A stretch of DNA of 64,000 nt, taken from assembly GCA_030280995.1 (NCBI GenBank), contig JASXTE010000018.1:682001-746000 (forward strand). The letters are read 5' to 3'. The translations under genes were made by a program, and so were the position numbers. Below the pieces are notes generated by a model. That model did no database searches, was not told the DNA's origin, and was given only the letters and a program-made list of their open reading frames with translations. Source of the stretch: Hemileia vastatrix. Taxonomy: Eukaryota; Basidiomycota; Pucciniomycetes; Pucciniales; Zaghouaniaceae. This document shows positions 1-12,653 of this stretch, one piece after another. Positions within the stretch are counted from its first letter, which is position 1; every line of letters begins with the position of its first letter.

Positions 1-1495
1 AGTAAGGGGCAGGCGCCTGTTGATTTGGTCAGGAAAAGGAGTGGTCTCAATCAGAGGAGGGCAAGGTTTGAGGAGATTTCCAATCAGGAGAAGTCTTCTT
101 CTAAGGCAGATGATGATTTCAAGGGAAAAAGGGAAGAAGGTTAATAAGGTCTCTTTTTCTACTTCCTTTGGTGGATTGGAGTTGAATTCTTGTGGTGGTG
201 GTGAATGCTTGGCTGGTGTTTATTATGTTGAAGCTGGAAAGGTGGGAAAGCCTAAGAGCAGTTCTAATGACCAACCAAAGCCTAAGCCTTCAAAGGTGGT
301 TCCTAAGCTGAATGCAGCTAGGAAAAAGTACAGCAAAGAGGAGCTGTACAAGATGCAGAAGGAGATTGCTGATATGGCTTCCCCTAGGTTTATTGCATTG
401 AATATGAATGGTGAGCCAATACTTATTGATCTTGATTCTCACTCTGAGGAGGATTTCCCTTTGGAATCATTGGCAAAGCCTGCTTGAGTTAGAGGTTCTG
501 GTGAGTGATCTGTTTTGATTCCTGTTGATTGTAAATTTGTTGGTGGCTCTGGTCCTCAGGAGATTTCTAGGAGCAAGGTAGTGAAGCCAAGGGCTCACTT
601 TGAGAGGTCATTAGTTTCTGGCCAATCTAATGTTATGGACTCTGTTCTGGAAAGGATGAATAAGGGTCAGGTTTCCCTTTCTTATGGTGAATTGTATGCT
701 ATCAGTCCTATGTTGGCTGATAGAAAAAAAAATTTATTGACCAAGAGAAGGGTTTCTTCTGGGGATGTGGAATACATTTTTGATTCTGCCAAGAAGTTTG
801 GTGAGGGGTTGGAGACTCATTTTTCTGAACCTGGTTATTTGAATTTCACTCTGAATTGAAGGGAGGCTATGGAATTGGTTGATTTAGTTTCTAAGTTTAA
901 ATTGATTACTTTGTTTGTGGCTTCTCACTGGGACTCCCCATCAAGACAGGAATTTATGGAAATTCAAGAGGGATAGGTGGCCATTTCACTGGCTTGATTG
1001 TGACAACTGAATTTGTGAAGCTGGATGTTGGTGGAGCCTCAGGGAAGTTTCACTTTTATATTTCCAAATGTAATTTAAAGGCTGTTTTGGGTGGACCATT
1101 CTTGATGGATTTTCAAGTAATAATTGTTTAACAGTTTGATATGGGAATCAGTTTGTAGTTTACTGGTGAAAATGAAAGGAGGCTTCACATGAGGTTGTCA
1201 TCTCATGGATATTAAGGTTGTGAGACCAGGCTTGGCTTGTCTTTATTGGCCCTGTGCATGGACTGTTGTAGGAGAAGAAGGGAAGTGGGTGCCATCTTTA
1301 GTTTTTTGGAGTTTGGCTCAGGCTCTAGTAAGAGTCTGTCTTTTCTAGAGTGATGAGGGCTGATTTCCCTAGTGCTACAACCTCTCCCCAAGATAAGGAA
1401 ATCCCAGGTTGTAGTACGTCAGCTCCTTTGGAGATATACTCAGTGGATTTTCAACTTTCTCTTTTTAATTTTTCTCTTATCTTCAAGTATTTTTC
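1..1495 (+). pseudogene. Ty3/gypsy element B, first fragment (gag tail to protease)
   Basis: Remnant of a retrotransposon polyprotein. Two open stretches, 20-487 and about 515-856, are separated by stops. The first is Lys/Pro-rich and ends in a segment rich in acidic residues. Further on, around 1080-1120, the frame reads AVLGGPFLMDF, which resembles the end of a retroviral-type aspartic protease. From about 1130 the sequence is full of stops. The fragment breaks off at the start of the LTR of element A1 at 1496, and B resumes at 38527 with its reverse transcriptase and at 48796 with its RNase H. The orientation (plus) and the domain order across the three pieces agree. Assignment to Ty3/gypsy rests mainly on the later pieces. 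The 5' end lies outside the window. Confidence 0.6.
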
Positions 1496-2298
1496 TGTCA
1501 TGCGCCATGTGACACTTAAGGCAAAAGCAGCTCATTAAATAAATAATACAGAGGTCTAAATACATACTCAAAGCACAGAAACAATTCTACATAGCAACTG
1601 CAACTTTCCTTTGTGTACTCACTATTCAACTGCGCTAGTCTAAACTTTAAATCTAAATTATTCAATCTCTCAATAGTGTTTGTTAGTCTTTTCTCAATAA
1701 GCAACACATAGCGTAATAGTTAATGTAATAGTCTGCTAAAAGGTTTATTAAGTATCTGTGGGTTATTATCAGTGGTAGTGAGCATGGACGGGATGGTTAG
1801 TAGATGATTAAAGGGTTAACAGATGGTAGTAAGGAGGGTCCAGGTGTAACGGGTGTAATTTTGATGGTTTGTGGTGTGCGGAATGATGGATGGGTATGAG
1901 GTCAATGTGAGGAGGAGTAATGGATATAAAAGGGGTTGGATTGTGGTTTGATATTCCTTTAGAATTAAATTATAAAACATATATATAGTTAATAGTGGTA
2001 AAGCTTCAGGTTAAATCATTATTATTGTACATTTCCTTATTTTTTTCAGTAATCATTTCTAAATCTTAAATTATTGATTATTGAGTTTCCAACCCTTTTT
2101 GAGATCTTAAAAATATTAATATTACCTTTAAATTATATTAGAATTCTTATTGAACATATCTCGAATCAGTAACTCTTCCTTTGAGTCATCTTCAAATCAC
2201 TTAATCAGATTTCCTCTGTGTTTCGAAGAAGTTTCTAAACTCTCTACATCTCACTTCCAGGAACACCCTTGAGCTTGTGTGTAGGTCTCCCGGTGACA
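1496..2298 (+). repeat. 5' LTR of A1
   Basis: 803 bp, TGTCATGCGCC...CCGGTGACA. It matches 37721-38526 along its length and, in reverse complement, both LTRs of A2. A TATA-like GGATATAAAAGG lies near 1921-1932, a plausible promoter. The gag start codon is 76 bp past the LTR end, and I see no obvious tRNA-complementary primer site in that gap. Chromodomain Ty3 elements of the Tf1 group can self-prime, but I could not test that here. Confidence 0.9.
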
Positions 2299-2373
2299 GT
2301 ATAATTTAACTCTCCGTAGTTCTCACTCTTTGGCACTACTACGTCCTTTCTTCAGGTGTTTTAAATTCTTTAA

Positions 2374-3555
2374 ATGGCACCTGTTCAATGCACTCCTCCT
2401 ACTGGCGCTACTACTAGGGCTTGTGCCAGAGGCAGGCAAACAGCCACACGGCCTATTTCCCGCACTCACTCCTTGGAACCTCTTTACCTTAGGGAACAGG
2501 GACACTCAGTCCAATCTGTAGAAGACATCCCCCAGGATTTTGATGATTCTAGCGAGGAAGAAGAAGGAGAGGATATGTTGCATGAGGCACAATCTGCCAC
2601 TTCTACTCACCCTTCTGGTCAACCTTCGGAACCTGGACCATCTAATTTTTTGGAAGACTTCATGAGACTTTTCATGAAAACCCTTTCCAATCCAACATCT
2701 TCGGAGGGATCTAAATTCAAAACTCCTTCCATGAAATCTCCTGATAAATTCAATGGAGAACATCCAGACAGATTGTGCCCCTTCTTTCAAACCTGCTAGC
2801 TCCTGTTCCATAACGACCCTCGTACCTTCAATAATGACCAATCAAAGGTTTTTACGCTTCTTCATTCCTAGCCAGAAAAGAAGCAAGGTGGTTCAAACCT
2901 TATATTCTCATGCTTTCTTCAACAGAAACCCATTTACTCATTAATAACTGGGAAAAGTTTCAAGACCAACTCTTTAAATTGTTTGGTGATCCTAAAGAAA
3001 CTGAAAATGCAGAAATTGATTTCTATTTCCTTTGCATGAGTGATAATGGTAAAGCCTCTGAATATATCTCAAACTTCAGAGCACTTCAAACTCAAGTAGG
3101 TTGGAATGATGCTTCCATCAAGTATCATTTCAAAAAGGGACTTCCTTCGAGGATTCTGGATCAATTAAATCTTCATGGTCGGAAGATGACTACTTTAACA
3201 GATTTAATGGATCGAACCCTCAAACTCAACGGCTTTTACCAAGGAGGACTACAACATTGTCGATACTCCAACAAATTTCAAGGCCTAAATTTTAAATCGG
3301 GACCTTCTTCAAACCCACAGACAACTCAATCCTTCTTGACTCAATACAAACCCAATAAGGGAAAGACAAACCTTGACCAAAAGGCTTGACCCCAGGCGAT
3401 ATCAATAAGGTACTGGATACAAAAGGGGAACTTAAAGAAGCTGAGAGGAAGATACAAGCGGATAATGGGCTATGTATGTATTGTGGGGGTAAGCACAAGC
3501 TAGAAGATTGTGTAAAATTGAAGGAAAGAGAAGGTACTAGTTCAAGGTCAAAAAA
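2374..3555 (+). pseudogene. gag of A1 (broken)
   Basis: Structural capsid gene of A1. It starts MAPVQCTPPTGATTRA at 2374, as does A2 at 47915. A Ser/Glu-rich acidic linker follows, then the capsid domain (2910-3389, with YISNFRALQTQVGWND) and a zinc knuckle near 3475-3513 read as CMYCGGKHKLEDC. The spacing is CX2CX3HX4C, one residue shorter than the usual CX2CX4HX4C. The frame breaks after LLHS near 2865-2870 at a stop, and the capsid continues in another frame; A2 breaks at the same place. A further stop at 3387-3389 separates the capsid from the knuckle. Confidence 0.85.
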
Positions 3556-4340
3556 CTAGTAGATAGTTTACTTGTGTACAAAGCAAACTACCTCATCTCT
3601 CCCAGTGCAAAGAACCTCCATGTCTTAAGGACTGGAGTTGCCTTAAACCGCTTGAGATTCATTCTTTTAAAGGAGGATACCCACTTCAGTTGTCTTATAG
3701 ACTCTGGAGTTTCAATTTCTTTTGTCAGTTTATCTTTTACCGAGAAGTTAAATCTGACATTCACAGATATTGATTGAACTTCAATTTATTTGGTCAAATC
3801 AGAGGAGCCCAAATATTGGGTAAGTAAGAAAGTTTTATGGGCTTTCAACTTTCTGAATTTTCCCCCCTTTGAGTGGGAATTATCAGTCTTGGACGCCCCA
3901 AGAATGGAAGATACCATGTTGGCCATGACTTTTTAATGCATTGGAATCCTGAAATTGATTGGTCACGGGGATTGATCACCCCACGCGCTAAGTATATTTC
4001 TGATTCTTCAATGCAGGTCAATAGGTAGTTAAACAACCCGCCTGAAAATGTCCTGCTAGAGGACAAATCTATGCCAGATGACTTGAAAGCATCTGATCTT
4101 TCTCTAAATAAGAAATTAGCTAGCCCTTCTAGCTCAATCACTTCACTTGAAGAGGATTTAATTTCCTCAAAGTAGTCAAATTATGCTCTCTAAATTCTGG
4201 TCTTCCCTCGAAAGATTCTCTTGAAGATGATGAGGACAACCAAATCAATGTTGAAGCCATTAAATCAACTCTACCGGAAATCTATCATTATTTGCTCGAT
4301 GTTTTCTCAATCCGCAAGGCTGATATATTACCACCTCATT
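3556..4340 (+). pseudogene. protease region of A1, cut by P1
   Basis: Aspartic protease part of the A1 polyprotein. The stretch 3574-3774 contains CLIDSGVSISFVS, where the catalytic motif is DSG. A2 has DSGAS at the same place, so A1 carries Ala to Val after it. Downstream the reading matches A2 (WALNFLNFP and LMHWNPEIDWSRGLITPR versions) but carries stops at 3776-3778 and later, and a small deletion near 3917. The sequence runs up to the target duplication ATT (4338-4340) of transposon P1 and resumes at 31954. Confidence 0.85.
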
Positions 4341-4380
4341 CACCACAGAAAAAATGGGGGGGTATTGCTAGCAATACCCC
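4341..4380 (+). repeat. left terminal inverted repeat of P1
   Basis: 40 bp. It begins CACCACAGAAAA, then seven G, then TATTGCTAGCAATACCCC. The inner 22 bp form a perfect palindrome centred on GCTAGC. It differs from the right end at positions 4, 13 and 14 only. Likely transposase recognition site. Confidence 0.95.
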
Positions 4381-4572
4381 TTTCTTGAGCTCCGTTGAGC
4401 CACAAATCTATGCTTGAATTATGCACACATCATCACCATGTAGGAAATTGTTTGGCCTTACATTTAGTCAGAGATTTGTCACAAATTGAGCTCAAGATGA
4501 ACCTATATTGATCACCGTTTGATCTTGTAAAATCCTAATTTGATCATCAGTTAAGCTCCCTTTGATCTCACT

Positions 4573-4598
4573 TTGATCTAACATAAGCTTTTGCATAT
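4573..4598 (+). promoter_or_regulatory. subterminal motif shared by P1 and P2
   Basis: 26-bp motif starting TTGATCTAAC and ending GCATAT, exactly 232 bp from the left end of P1. The same motif, with 24 of 26 identical, lies 232 bp from the left end of P2 (50048-50073). One of the two differences is CA against CG. Conserved position in two elements whose bodies differ suggests a functional subterminal site, perhaps for transposase binding. Confidence 0.6.
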
Positions 4599-6285
4599 CC
4601 AATATGTCAACTATTCACTTTCAAAAAGATTCGTAATGAATTTCACATGGAATATTAGAAACGAAACCAGTAATTTTGAGTAAATGTCTCATCAAAATGA
4701 TTAATCTACAACAAAATACCATCAAAATTCAATCTGATTACTGAAAACTTTTGTTAAAATGACTAATAGATATTTAAATTGGAAAATAATATTCCATTTC
4801 TCAATTTCAAATTCAAAATATAAATCCTCGTTTGAAATGTGAATTTTGTAGATTCCTTGCCTTCCTATATTATGAGTAATATTTGAGGTATTTTACACCT
4901 TTGTAAATATGGTGTTGTGCTGCTAGAAATTATCTCTGTTTCAATTCAACTTTATTGAAGCTTGATTCCAGAATGATACATATTTTATAACTATTTTGAG
5001 AAAAAAGTCACTAGTAATGAATTTAGCCTTTTATCTGTCCTTTATTAAACCTCACTTAATCCTACTTAAATCCAAATTGACCCACAAAAACCTTATTTGG
5101 GATATTTTTTATCCCAGGATGATTCAAGATTGGAGCAAAATATTATTTTAAATATCCAATATGCCTATTGATTAAATTTCTTCAAGCTTACTTTAAATTC
5201 ACATTAACATTAACTTTCACAGGAAATATTAAACACAAATCTTGAAAATATAGTATTTAAAATCATAATAAATATAATATAATATGCTTACAACAAAATT
5301 TTCTTTCTGGATTAATTGAAACAAAAAATTGTTCATTTGTGAAAATAGAAAAAATAATATCCATCCTGAATTTAGAATTCATTTTTGAAAATTTAATGCC
5401 CCCTCACTTTCAAGTTTATCATTTATTTCGAAAATTATATTTTTAATAATTTTGTGAATAGTACACCTGAGATATAAACTTGGGGATATCAAAAACTAAA
5501 ACATCAGCAAATTGAAATGTTTTTTATTGTTATGAATGGAAATAATGATTGAAAAACACCATTAGAGCAAGTTTGATTTTGAATAATAGGCATACTTTCT
5601 CATGTAAATTTCAATAAAAATAATTTTTATTCTTACTTAAGTTGCGGTGGATACATTTGAGCTCAAAAAGTATTAAAATTGATAAAATAAGACTTCTATA
5701 GTTCATATTCAAAAATGAAATCACCCTTCATTATCTACCTGTAAACTATTTTAAATTGAATAATTTCAAAGTCAGTATTTACTGATGTTATTTTTTCTTT
5801 TAAAAAGTTTATTATATAGATTAATACTCATAAACAGTTGACATAGATGTTAAATTTATATAAGCAATCTTTAATTCATAAAATGATAAAACTATCTTTT
5901 ATGTAAAAAGTGATGAAGGAAAAAAATATTATTAAATTTTTGATGCACTATCAATAAAATTGAAGATAGAGCATATCAAAAGTTTAAACTTAATTTCAAT
6001 TTTGATATCATCATTTTATTTTATTTTACTTGAGTAGAAAACAGATTTTAAATCTCAATATAATTTTAAATCCCATTAGTTTGTAGATTTCAACATTTGA
6101 AACTATGAAATAAATATTTATGAAAGAATTTTACAATATTTGCCCTTCTAAAAACTCATAAATCCAACTTCAAATCTTCTAACCTTCACAAGTAACCACA
6201 ATGCATTCTGAAAATACTCTATATTTTAATAATTAAAGGTAAATAAAATTATGTTTTTATTCTTTATTTCAATTTTTGATAAATA

Positions 6286-6316
<31 letters not shown>

Positions 6317-8024
6317 ATTTCTTAAAAAGTCTAAGAGGGAACTTAATAGTAGTTTTGGCATTAGATATATAGATTCAACTTTCAAAAAATTTGTTTGGAA
6401 TAAATTACAAAGACAAAAAGGATATATTTTGATGAAAGAATACTGATTTAGGTTATCTTAAAATATTATTAACCATTTTTATGGAATATTAATCCATGGT
6501 TATCATTCTTTATGATATTATCATAGAATTTTTTCCTTTTTTAATATAATGTTTTTCTATTGTGTGGTATGTAGGCTAAGATAAGTTTAAAAGATTTATT
6601 GAAGATATATATACCAAAAACAGTATAATCTGTAGATTTATAACTATAACTTACTTTTCTGATGTTTTACATCATTGATAAGTAGCTCATGCATTACACA
6701 AGTAAATAATTATAGTCTCTGGAAATAATTCCTTGTGAATTTCAAATTTTTTGTTATTCTTAAAATCATTACTCAAATAAACTAAAATTTCTTCAAATAT
6801 TGATTGAAAGAAGGAGTTACAAAATCTTATTTTGTAGTTATAAAAGTTTGAGTTATTTTTCATATTATCAAGTATAATGAACATTTGTAAATTTTAACTT
6901 GAAAACTAGTGATCATAGCAAAGTAATACTGGAAGAATCAGATAAAAAGGGTGGAATAAAGTCATAGCACAACAGGAAATGATACAAAATTGTTGATTTT
7001 TATCTCATAAAATTCAACTTATTTTTAACATATTTTACCACCTTTAGATAATGTTTAGTGGATTTTAACATTATTATAACAAGCAAACTTAACAATGTTT
7101 TGATTTTTTTAACAAAAATAAATATTGTTAGATCATTTTTTTAAAAAATATGACTTATTTTTATGCTTTATCTACAATAGTTAGTAGTTTTTTTTGCAGA
7201 AATTACTTGTTTTGATATTCTATTTTTGAATTTTTTAAGAGACTTCATTGCATTAAAAATTTGTAATAATTTTTCATTAAAGCATCATATTTTAAATCTA
7301 GAGAATTGGTTTTGAAATAATATATATTTTCATGTTAATTGACTCATTATTTTTGGATTGATAAATTATGTTAAAATTGGGATTGCTTATTTCTAGTGAG
7401 TGTACATCATAGTTTGTTTTCAAATCAAAGATTAATAAATGGTGAAATTTGGTAAAATTCTAAATATCTTTTAAACCTTTTTGATTTAAATAATGTTTAA
7501 TGTTATGTAATCATTCTATAAATAGAACATAGTTAAAATCTGATAATGGTACATTGCTTTCAATTTCTAATAATAAAATTCTATTCTACTTGAAACAATG
7601 TAAACTAAAGCTTGGTATCTCATAAGAAACTCACAATTTTCAAAAATCATATTTCCAACTTTTTAAACATGATACACATTAAAATATATTTTTAGAATAA
7701 TTTCCTAATTAGTTTCAAATACTAGAAAATAATGACCTCAATTTATTTTAATACTTAAACCATTCTGATGAGTGAATTTCACAATCCTCTAAGTAACATA
7801 TGGTTACCATTTATACACATATGCATGATTTCTCCTTTTGTTTAATTTTAGCTGAATCTAAAAAGTAAAATCACATGTTGAATATCATCTATAGATAAAC
7901 TTCTTATATTAGAAGCTAATATTTCATATGAGAAATTTGTTATTGAGTTTGGGAAACATTAATAAGTGTTGGGTATTATAATTGAGCCATTTATTCAAGT
8001 AAATAAAAAAGGATGACGTTCTAA

Positions 8025-8031
<7 letters not shown>

Positions 8032-8062
<31 letters not shown>
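8032..8062. repeat. (TA)n microsatellite
   Basis: About 15 TA units in a row. Confidence 0.9.
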
Positions 8063-8065
<3 letters not shown>

Positions 8066-8336
8066 AAAATTAATTATATAGTAGCATTTAACCATGTTTT
8101 TATACTAATGTCATATAAAAAAAGGGATTGAACTAAAACTTTCAGTAAAGAAAATAAAAATAAGATAAGTTAATATTCTTGTTTATATTCTCATATTTTT
8201 GAAATGGCTTACTTAAGGGAGAAAATTATTTGGTTTTAGAGTACAAGAATTTCTAGATAAAAATCTTCACAATATAGTTTGACCCTCTCAAAAAGAAAAT
8301 TCCTCAAATTTTACTATCACATTTTATATATTAGTT

Positions 8337-9679
8337 AAGTAATAGAAAATGGAGTAGTGTCTTTGAAAATGAAGGTTTAGAAAATGAAATATATGATTTA
8401 ACTTTATAATATAATTTTTGAAACAATAAATCATTTATTCAAAAAATATATATATCTTACAATCAAGATAGCAGTATTAATTAAGAAAATCTAACAACTT
8501 TGGAAAGAAAAGAAGAAAAAAAATAATTAGTAAAATGAATAAGTTATCTTTAGAATTTAAGGAAACTTTATAGCTCTACCTGTAAACTAGCCTTAAAGCA
8601 GGTTTATATTTAACATGTGGAAATTCATAAATAGTACCCTTGCATCATGAGAGCAGAATAAAAATTATGTAATTTTATTTTATTAATTTATAAAAGTATT
8701 TTTATTTTTGGATTTTTCATTAGTATAACTATATATTTTTTAACCTTTTTGTTTTTCAGAACATAAGTTCAAAGCTTCCCATCACTACTTCAAGTTGAAG
8801 CTCCATATGATGTAATAAATGAGTGATATATTATAATAAATTTCTCTAGAGACTTTTCAAAAATGGTGATTACAAATACTTATGATCATTTTTTAAAATT
8901 TTTATTATTATTCTATCTCTTGAAAGGAGATGGCCATATCTCAATTTAATTAGTTTTTCCTCAGAAAAATTTATTCTTTATCTAAATAAAATTGCATCAA
9001 TATAAACTAAGTAATAGAAAATGGAGTTGTGTCTTTGACAATGAAGCTTTAGAAAATGAAATAAATGATTTAAATTTATAATATAATTTTTGAAACAATA
9101 AATCATGTATTCAAAAAAAATTATATATCTTACAATCATGATAACAGTATTAATTAAGCAACTCTAACAACTTTGGAAAGAAACAAGAAAAAAATAATTA
9201 GTAAAATGCATGAGTTATTTTTAGAATTTAAGGAAACTTAATAGCTCTACCTGTAAACTAGCCTTAAAGCAGGTTTGGATTTAACACGTGGAAATTCATA
9301 CATAGTACCCTTCCATCATTAGAGCAGAATAAAATTTATGTAGTTTTATTTTTTTAATTTATAATAGTATTTTTATTTTTGGCTTTTTCATTAGTATAGC
9401 TATATATTTTTTAACTTTTTTGTTTTTCATAACATAAGTTCAAAGCTTCCCATCACTACTTCAAGATGAAACTCCATATAATGTAATCAATGAATGATAT
9501 ATTATAATGAATTTTACTAGAGACTTTTCAAAAATGGTGATTAAGAATACTTATTATAATTTTTTAAATTTTTATTATTATTCTATCTCTTGAAAGGAGA
9601 TGGCCATATCTCAATTTAATTAGTTTTTCCTCAGAAAAATTTATTCTTGATCTAAATAAAATTGCATCACTATTAACTA
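8337..9679 (+). repeat. tandem duplication of about 671 bp in P1
   Basis: Two adjacent, diverged copies, about 8337-9008 and 9009-9679. Both begin GTAATAGAAAATGGAGT shortly after the boundary and end near AAATAAAATTGCATCA. Offset is 672 bp. Non-coding. The differences are scattered substitutions and small indels. Confidence 0.85.
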
Positions 9680-10891
9680 GATGTTATTATACAATTTTAA
9701 CAATTTTTTTATCTGAACATAGTTGAAAGTATGTATAAATTAAAGTGTTTCCACATAGTCTTACTATTATCCCACCATTATTTTCACATTTAGATTTCAT
9801 TATAACTGTAAAATAAGTTTTTCAATAATTTTAATAATACCTTAATATTTAATAATTTAGTTACATAGTAGATTTTTTATCCTTTTTTTATATGAGGCTT
9901 ATTATTAAAACACTACTTTTAGATTTTATCCATTTTGATGTCTGATAATTTAAATTTTCATTTAACTACCCAAATTATATCAAAAAAAATTCCAAAGTAT
10001 ATTTTTTTAATGTACTCTTTTTGATAAACTTATCATTTCTTATAGGTTATTCTTCAACTATTTATTGTAATTAACTACCCACTCATTTATGGTCTGTTAT
10101 TGTTGTTCATTACATACAGACAAAATAAGGATACTCTCATATTATATTGGAGTTTTAAATTAAAAAGTAAATACTAGTGGCTGGTATTAAATATGAAGTT
10201 GTTATAACTAAGTTGAACATTAATTAATTATTAAATGGCATTTTATATTACAAATTTTATTGAATGTATATAAAAATAACACTCAAGAAATATATATAAG
10301 ATATATATATAACCATTGTATATCAAAAATGAAGTACTTATCAACATGGTCTTTTTAAATGATTTTCAAATTTACTTAAAGAGACATTAATATTACCAAT
10401 TCAAATTTTATATCAGATACAACAATATTATTATTTCATTTTTAATTATTTTACAAAAAATTTGAGTTTAAAAGTAATTTAATTCAGTATTTAATGAATG
10501 TTTTTGAAAAATATTTTTAAAAATAGAAATAACCCCTCACAAAAAAAAAATATAATTTTTTTTACTTACAATTTGCACCATATTTCTACCCTTAAAATAT
10601 TTGTATTCTTCTAAAAAAAATATTTTTTAAATAAATTTAAAATTTTTTCATTATTCAATTACAAAATGTCAAATTTATAATTTATTTTACCTTACTAAAA
10701 AATTTAGTTGAAAATTTAATTTTGTATTTCCAAAAAATAAACTTAAATGTCAAAAATTAAAAAAACAAAATTATAAATATAATTATGAGAAAGAGGTAGA
10801 TTAAATTTATAATATTCATATAAAAAAAATTCATATATTTTATGGTGTTTGAATTTTAAATTTAATGTATTAAAAAATAATTATTAAATAA

Positions 10892-11609
10892 CCAAGCCAA
10901 ATGAAATTGGCTTGGATTTTTTGTATCACTAGAACTTATTTTTTTTCTTATACTCACATTTTAATTTTAATTTTTTTTTTCTACATTTCTCATTTTTTTT
11001 TTATGATTTTAAATGTTTTTAAGACCGAAGTTGCTTTCAAACAACTTCGGTCTAACGTTTCTCTCACTTTCCCACCAGATTGCACCTGGTAGGGAAAGTC
11101 GCTTCCATTTTAGAGACCAAAGTCCCTTGCAGGGACTTTGGTTTCTCTGTGTGCATTGCACAGCCAGAAAAAAACTGGCTGTGCAATGCACTGCATGCAG
11201 CACATGCAACACGCATCGCTGCTGCAAGTAATGCGCATTGCATGCAACGTGCATTTCTGCTGCATGCAGCGCGCATTGCACATGCTGCGCATATCTCATG
11301 CAGCTGACTTGATATCAGCTGCATGAAATATGGTAGCGATTGTGCAACGCGCGTTACTTGCAGCAGCAACGCGCGTTGCACACTGCTTTGGCCACCTCCC
11401 AGCCTAGTAAATTAGCTGGGAGGGTGGCAAACATTACAGCAAGCAATCGAAGTCGCTTTTAGCAACTTCAATTGCTTGAAAGAGACACTTCCAGCCAGGG
11501 GAAACCTGGCTGGAAGTACTAAATTGCAATGTAAGGGACCCAAGCCAATTTCAAAGGCTTGGGTCATAAATTAAGGTTTCTAAAAAGCAGCCAGTATAAG
11601 TCTGGCTGC
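10892..11609. repeat. cluster of 12 different hairpins
   Basis: A run of about 12 distinct inverted repeats with short loops, much richer in G and C than the surroundings. Approximate positions: 10892-10915, 11022-11053, 11066-11099, 11112-11146, 11151-11191 (17-bp stem around GCATTGCACAGCCAG), 11296-11325, 11341-11382 (TGTGCAACGCGCGTT arms), 11391-11428, 11440-11478, 11487-11518, 11537-11565 and 11587-11609. The segment 11195-11295 is full of repeated TGCATGCAGC/GCGCATTGCA words. The stems differ in sequence, so this is not a tandem repeat. The first and eleventh hairpins share the arm CCAAGCC. Short reading frames here are side products of the repeats. Function unknown. Confidence 0.9.
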
Positions 11610-12653
11610 AATAAAAAGTAAATTTTTTAAATAAAATACATAAAAAAATAAAAATTTTTTCATATAAAATATACAACACTCTTCAGCCAGTAAGAAACAG
11701 CCTTCCATTGTTACACATAGAAACAAAATCAAATGTTTCTTTCATCAACATTGGCCATGTTTCAATATTTTGAACCAAGTAAGATCAGGAAAAAGGTCAC
11801 GGCAAAAAAATTGCATAATTAAAAGTCTTCCAATTTAATATGGTGCGGAGGTTCATATTTTAGAAATAGGTGGTGCACATTATAGTTTCCTTTAAAAAAA
11901 TTCAAAAATGAATTAATTTTGGCGCAATGTAGATTTAAATGTGATGAGTGTATGTTTTTTAGCTACGTGAAACATGGTAGCTAGAATTATGTGGCGTCAA
12001 TTTTTTTTAGATGTGAAATTCAGTGTTCCACAAATGTGCATCTGTACAACATGCAGCCAAGTAAATTCTAGCTGGAATTAGTATATGCATAGGAAAAAAT
12101 GATCATGCTGTGTACAGTGCCTTGGCAACATCATTCTTGGAATTTAGATGAAGTTTATCATATGACTTGGAGAGCTGCATTTTTTTGAAAATGTGATCAG
12201 TGAAAATTCATGATATATACATCTGTTTGCCACCCAATTTATTTTTCCTTTCTCTTTCTCACTTACCTTTTTCAAAAATTATCAATCATATTTTTGCTTT
12301 ATCATTTTGAATTATTGGTACTATTTTCTTGACCTTATCTGATTACCGGTAAGCAAATTTTTCTTGCTATTGCATTTCATATCATTTTGGTTTGTTACAC
12401 TTTTTTACACTTTTGACAAGTTAATCTAATGATTCTAATTCTGAATTTATTTTTATGGTATCTTTTACTGTACCCTTTCGATTCATTATAAAATAATTCT
12501 TTTTCAGTTAACTTAAAGTTTTTTTATTTGTTTGTCAATTTACTTTTCTTTATTCCTTATCAAAAATGTTCAATTTATTTATCTAACCATTTATTTTTTA
12601 AAACAGTGATTATAAAATAAACTTTATAATTAATTTTGATCAATCAGCTACAA
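11610..12653. other. region upstream of the dioxygenase gene
   Basis: About 1 kb with no gene seen. It is AT-rich and presumably holds the promoter and leader of the dioxygenase gene that starts at 12654. No distinct motif can be named. Confidence 0.5.

Larger units (their letters stand above)
4381..10891. other. left gene-free, AT-rich arm of P1
   Basis: No convincing coding sequence on either strand; the longest frames are under 70 codons and low in complexity. It holds a 26-bp motif at 4573-4598 shared with P2 at the same distance from the end, TA microsatellites at 6286-6317 and 8032-8062, and a tandem duplication at 8337-9679. Confidence 0.7.

Noticed and set aside
1350..1538. 62-codon frame running into the A1 LTR
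   Set aside because: It crosses the element B/A1 junction and is a chance frame.
6687..6884. 65-codon minus-strand frame in the left arm of P1
   Set aside because: AT-driven, Asn/Lys/Phe/Ile composition, no context.
4341..10891. Mitochondrial DNA because of AT content
   Set aside because: Flanked and interrupted by nuclear-type transposons with spliceosomal introns; no mitochondrial gene.
11009..11381. Several overlapping 60-105 codon frames rich in Cys, His and Ala
   Set aside because: They read through the hairpin cluster on both strands; overlapping frames with mirrored words are a product of inverted repeats, not coding.
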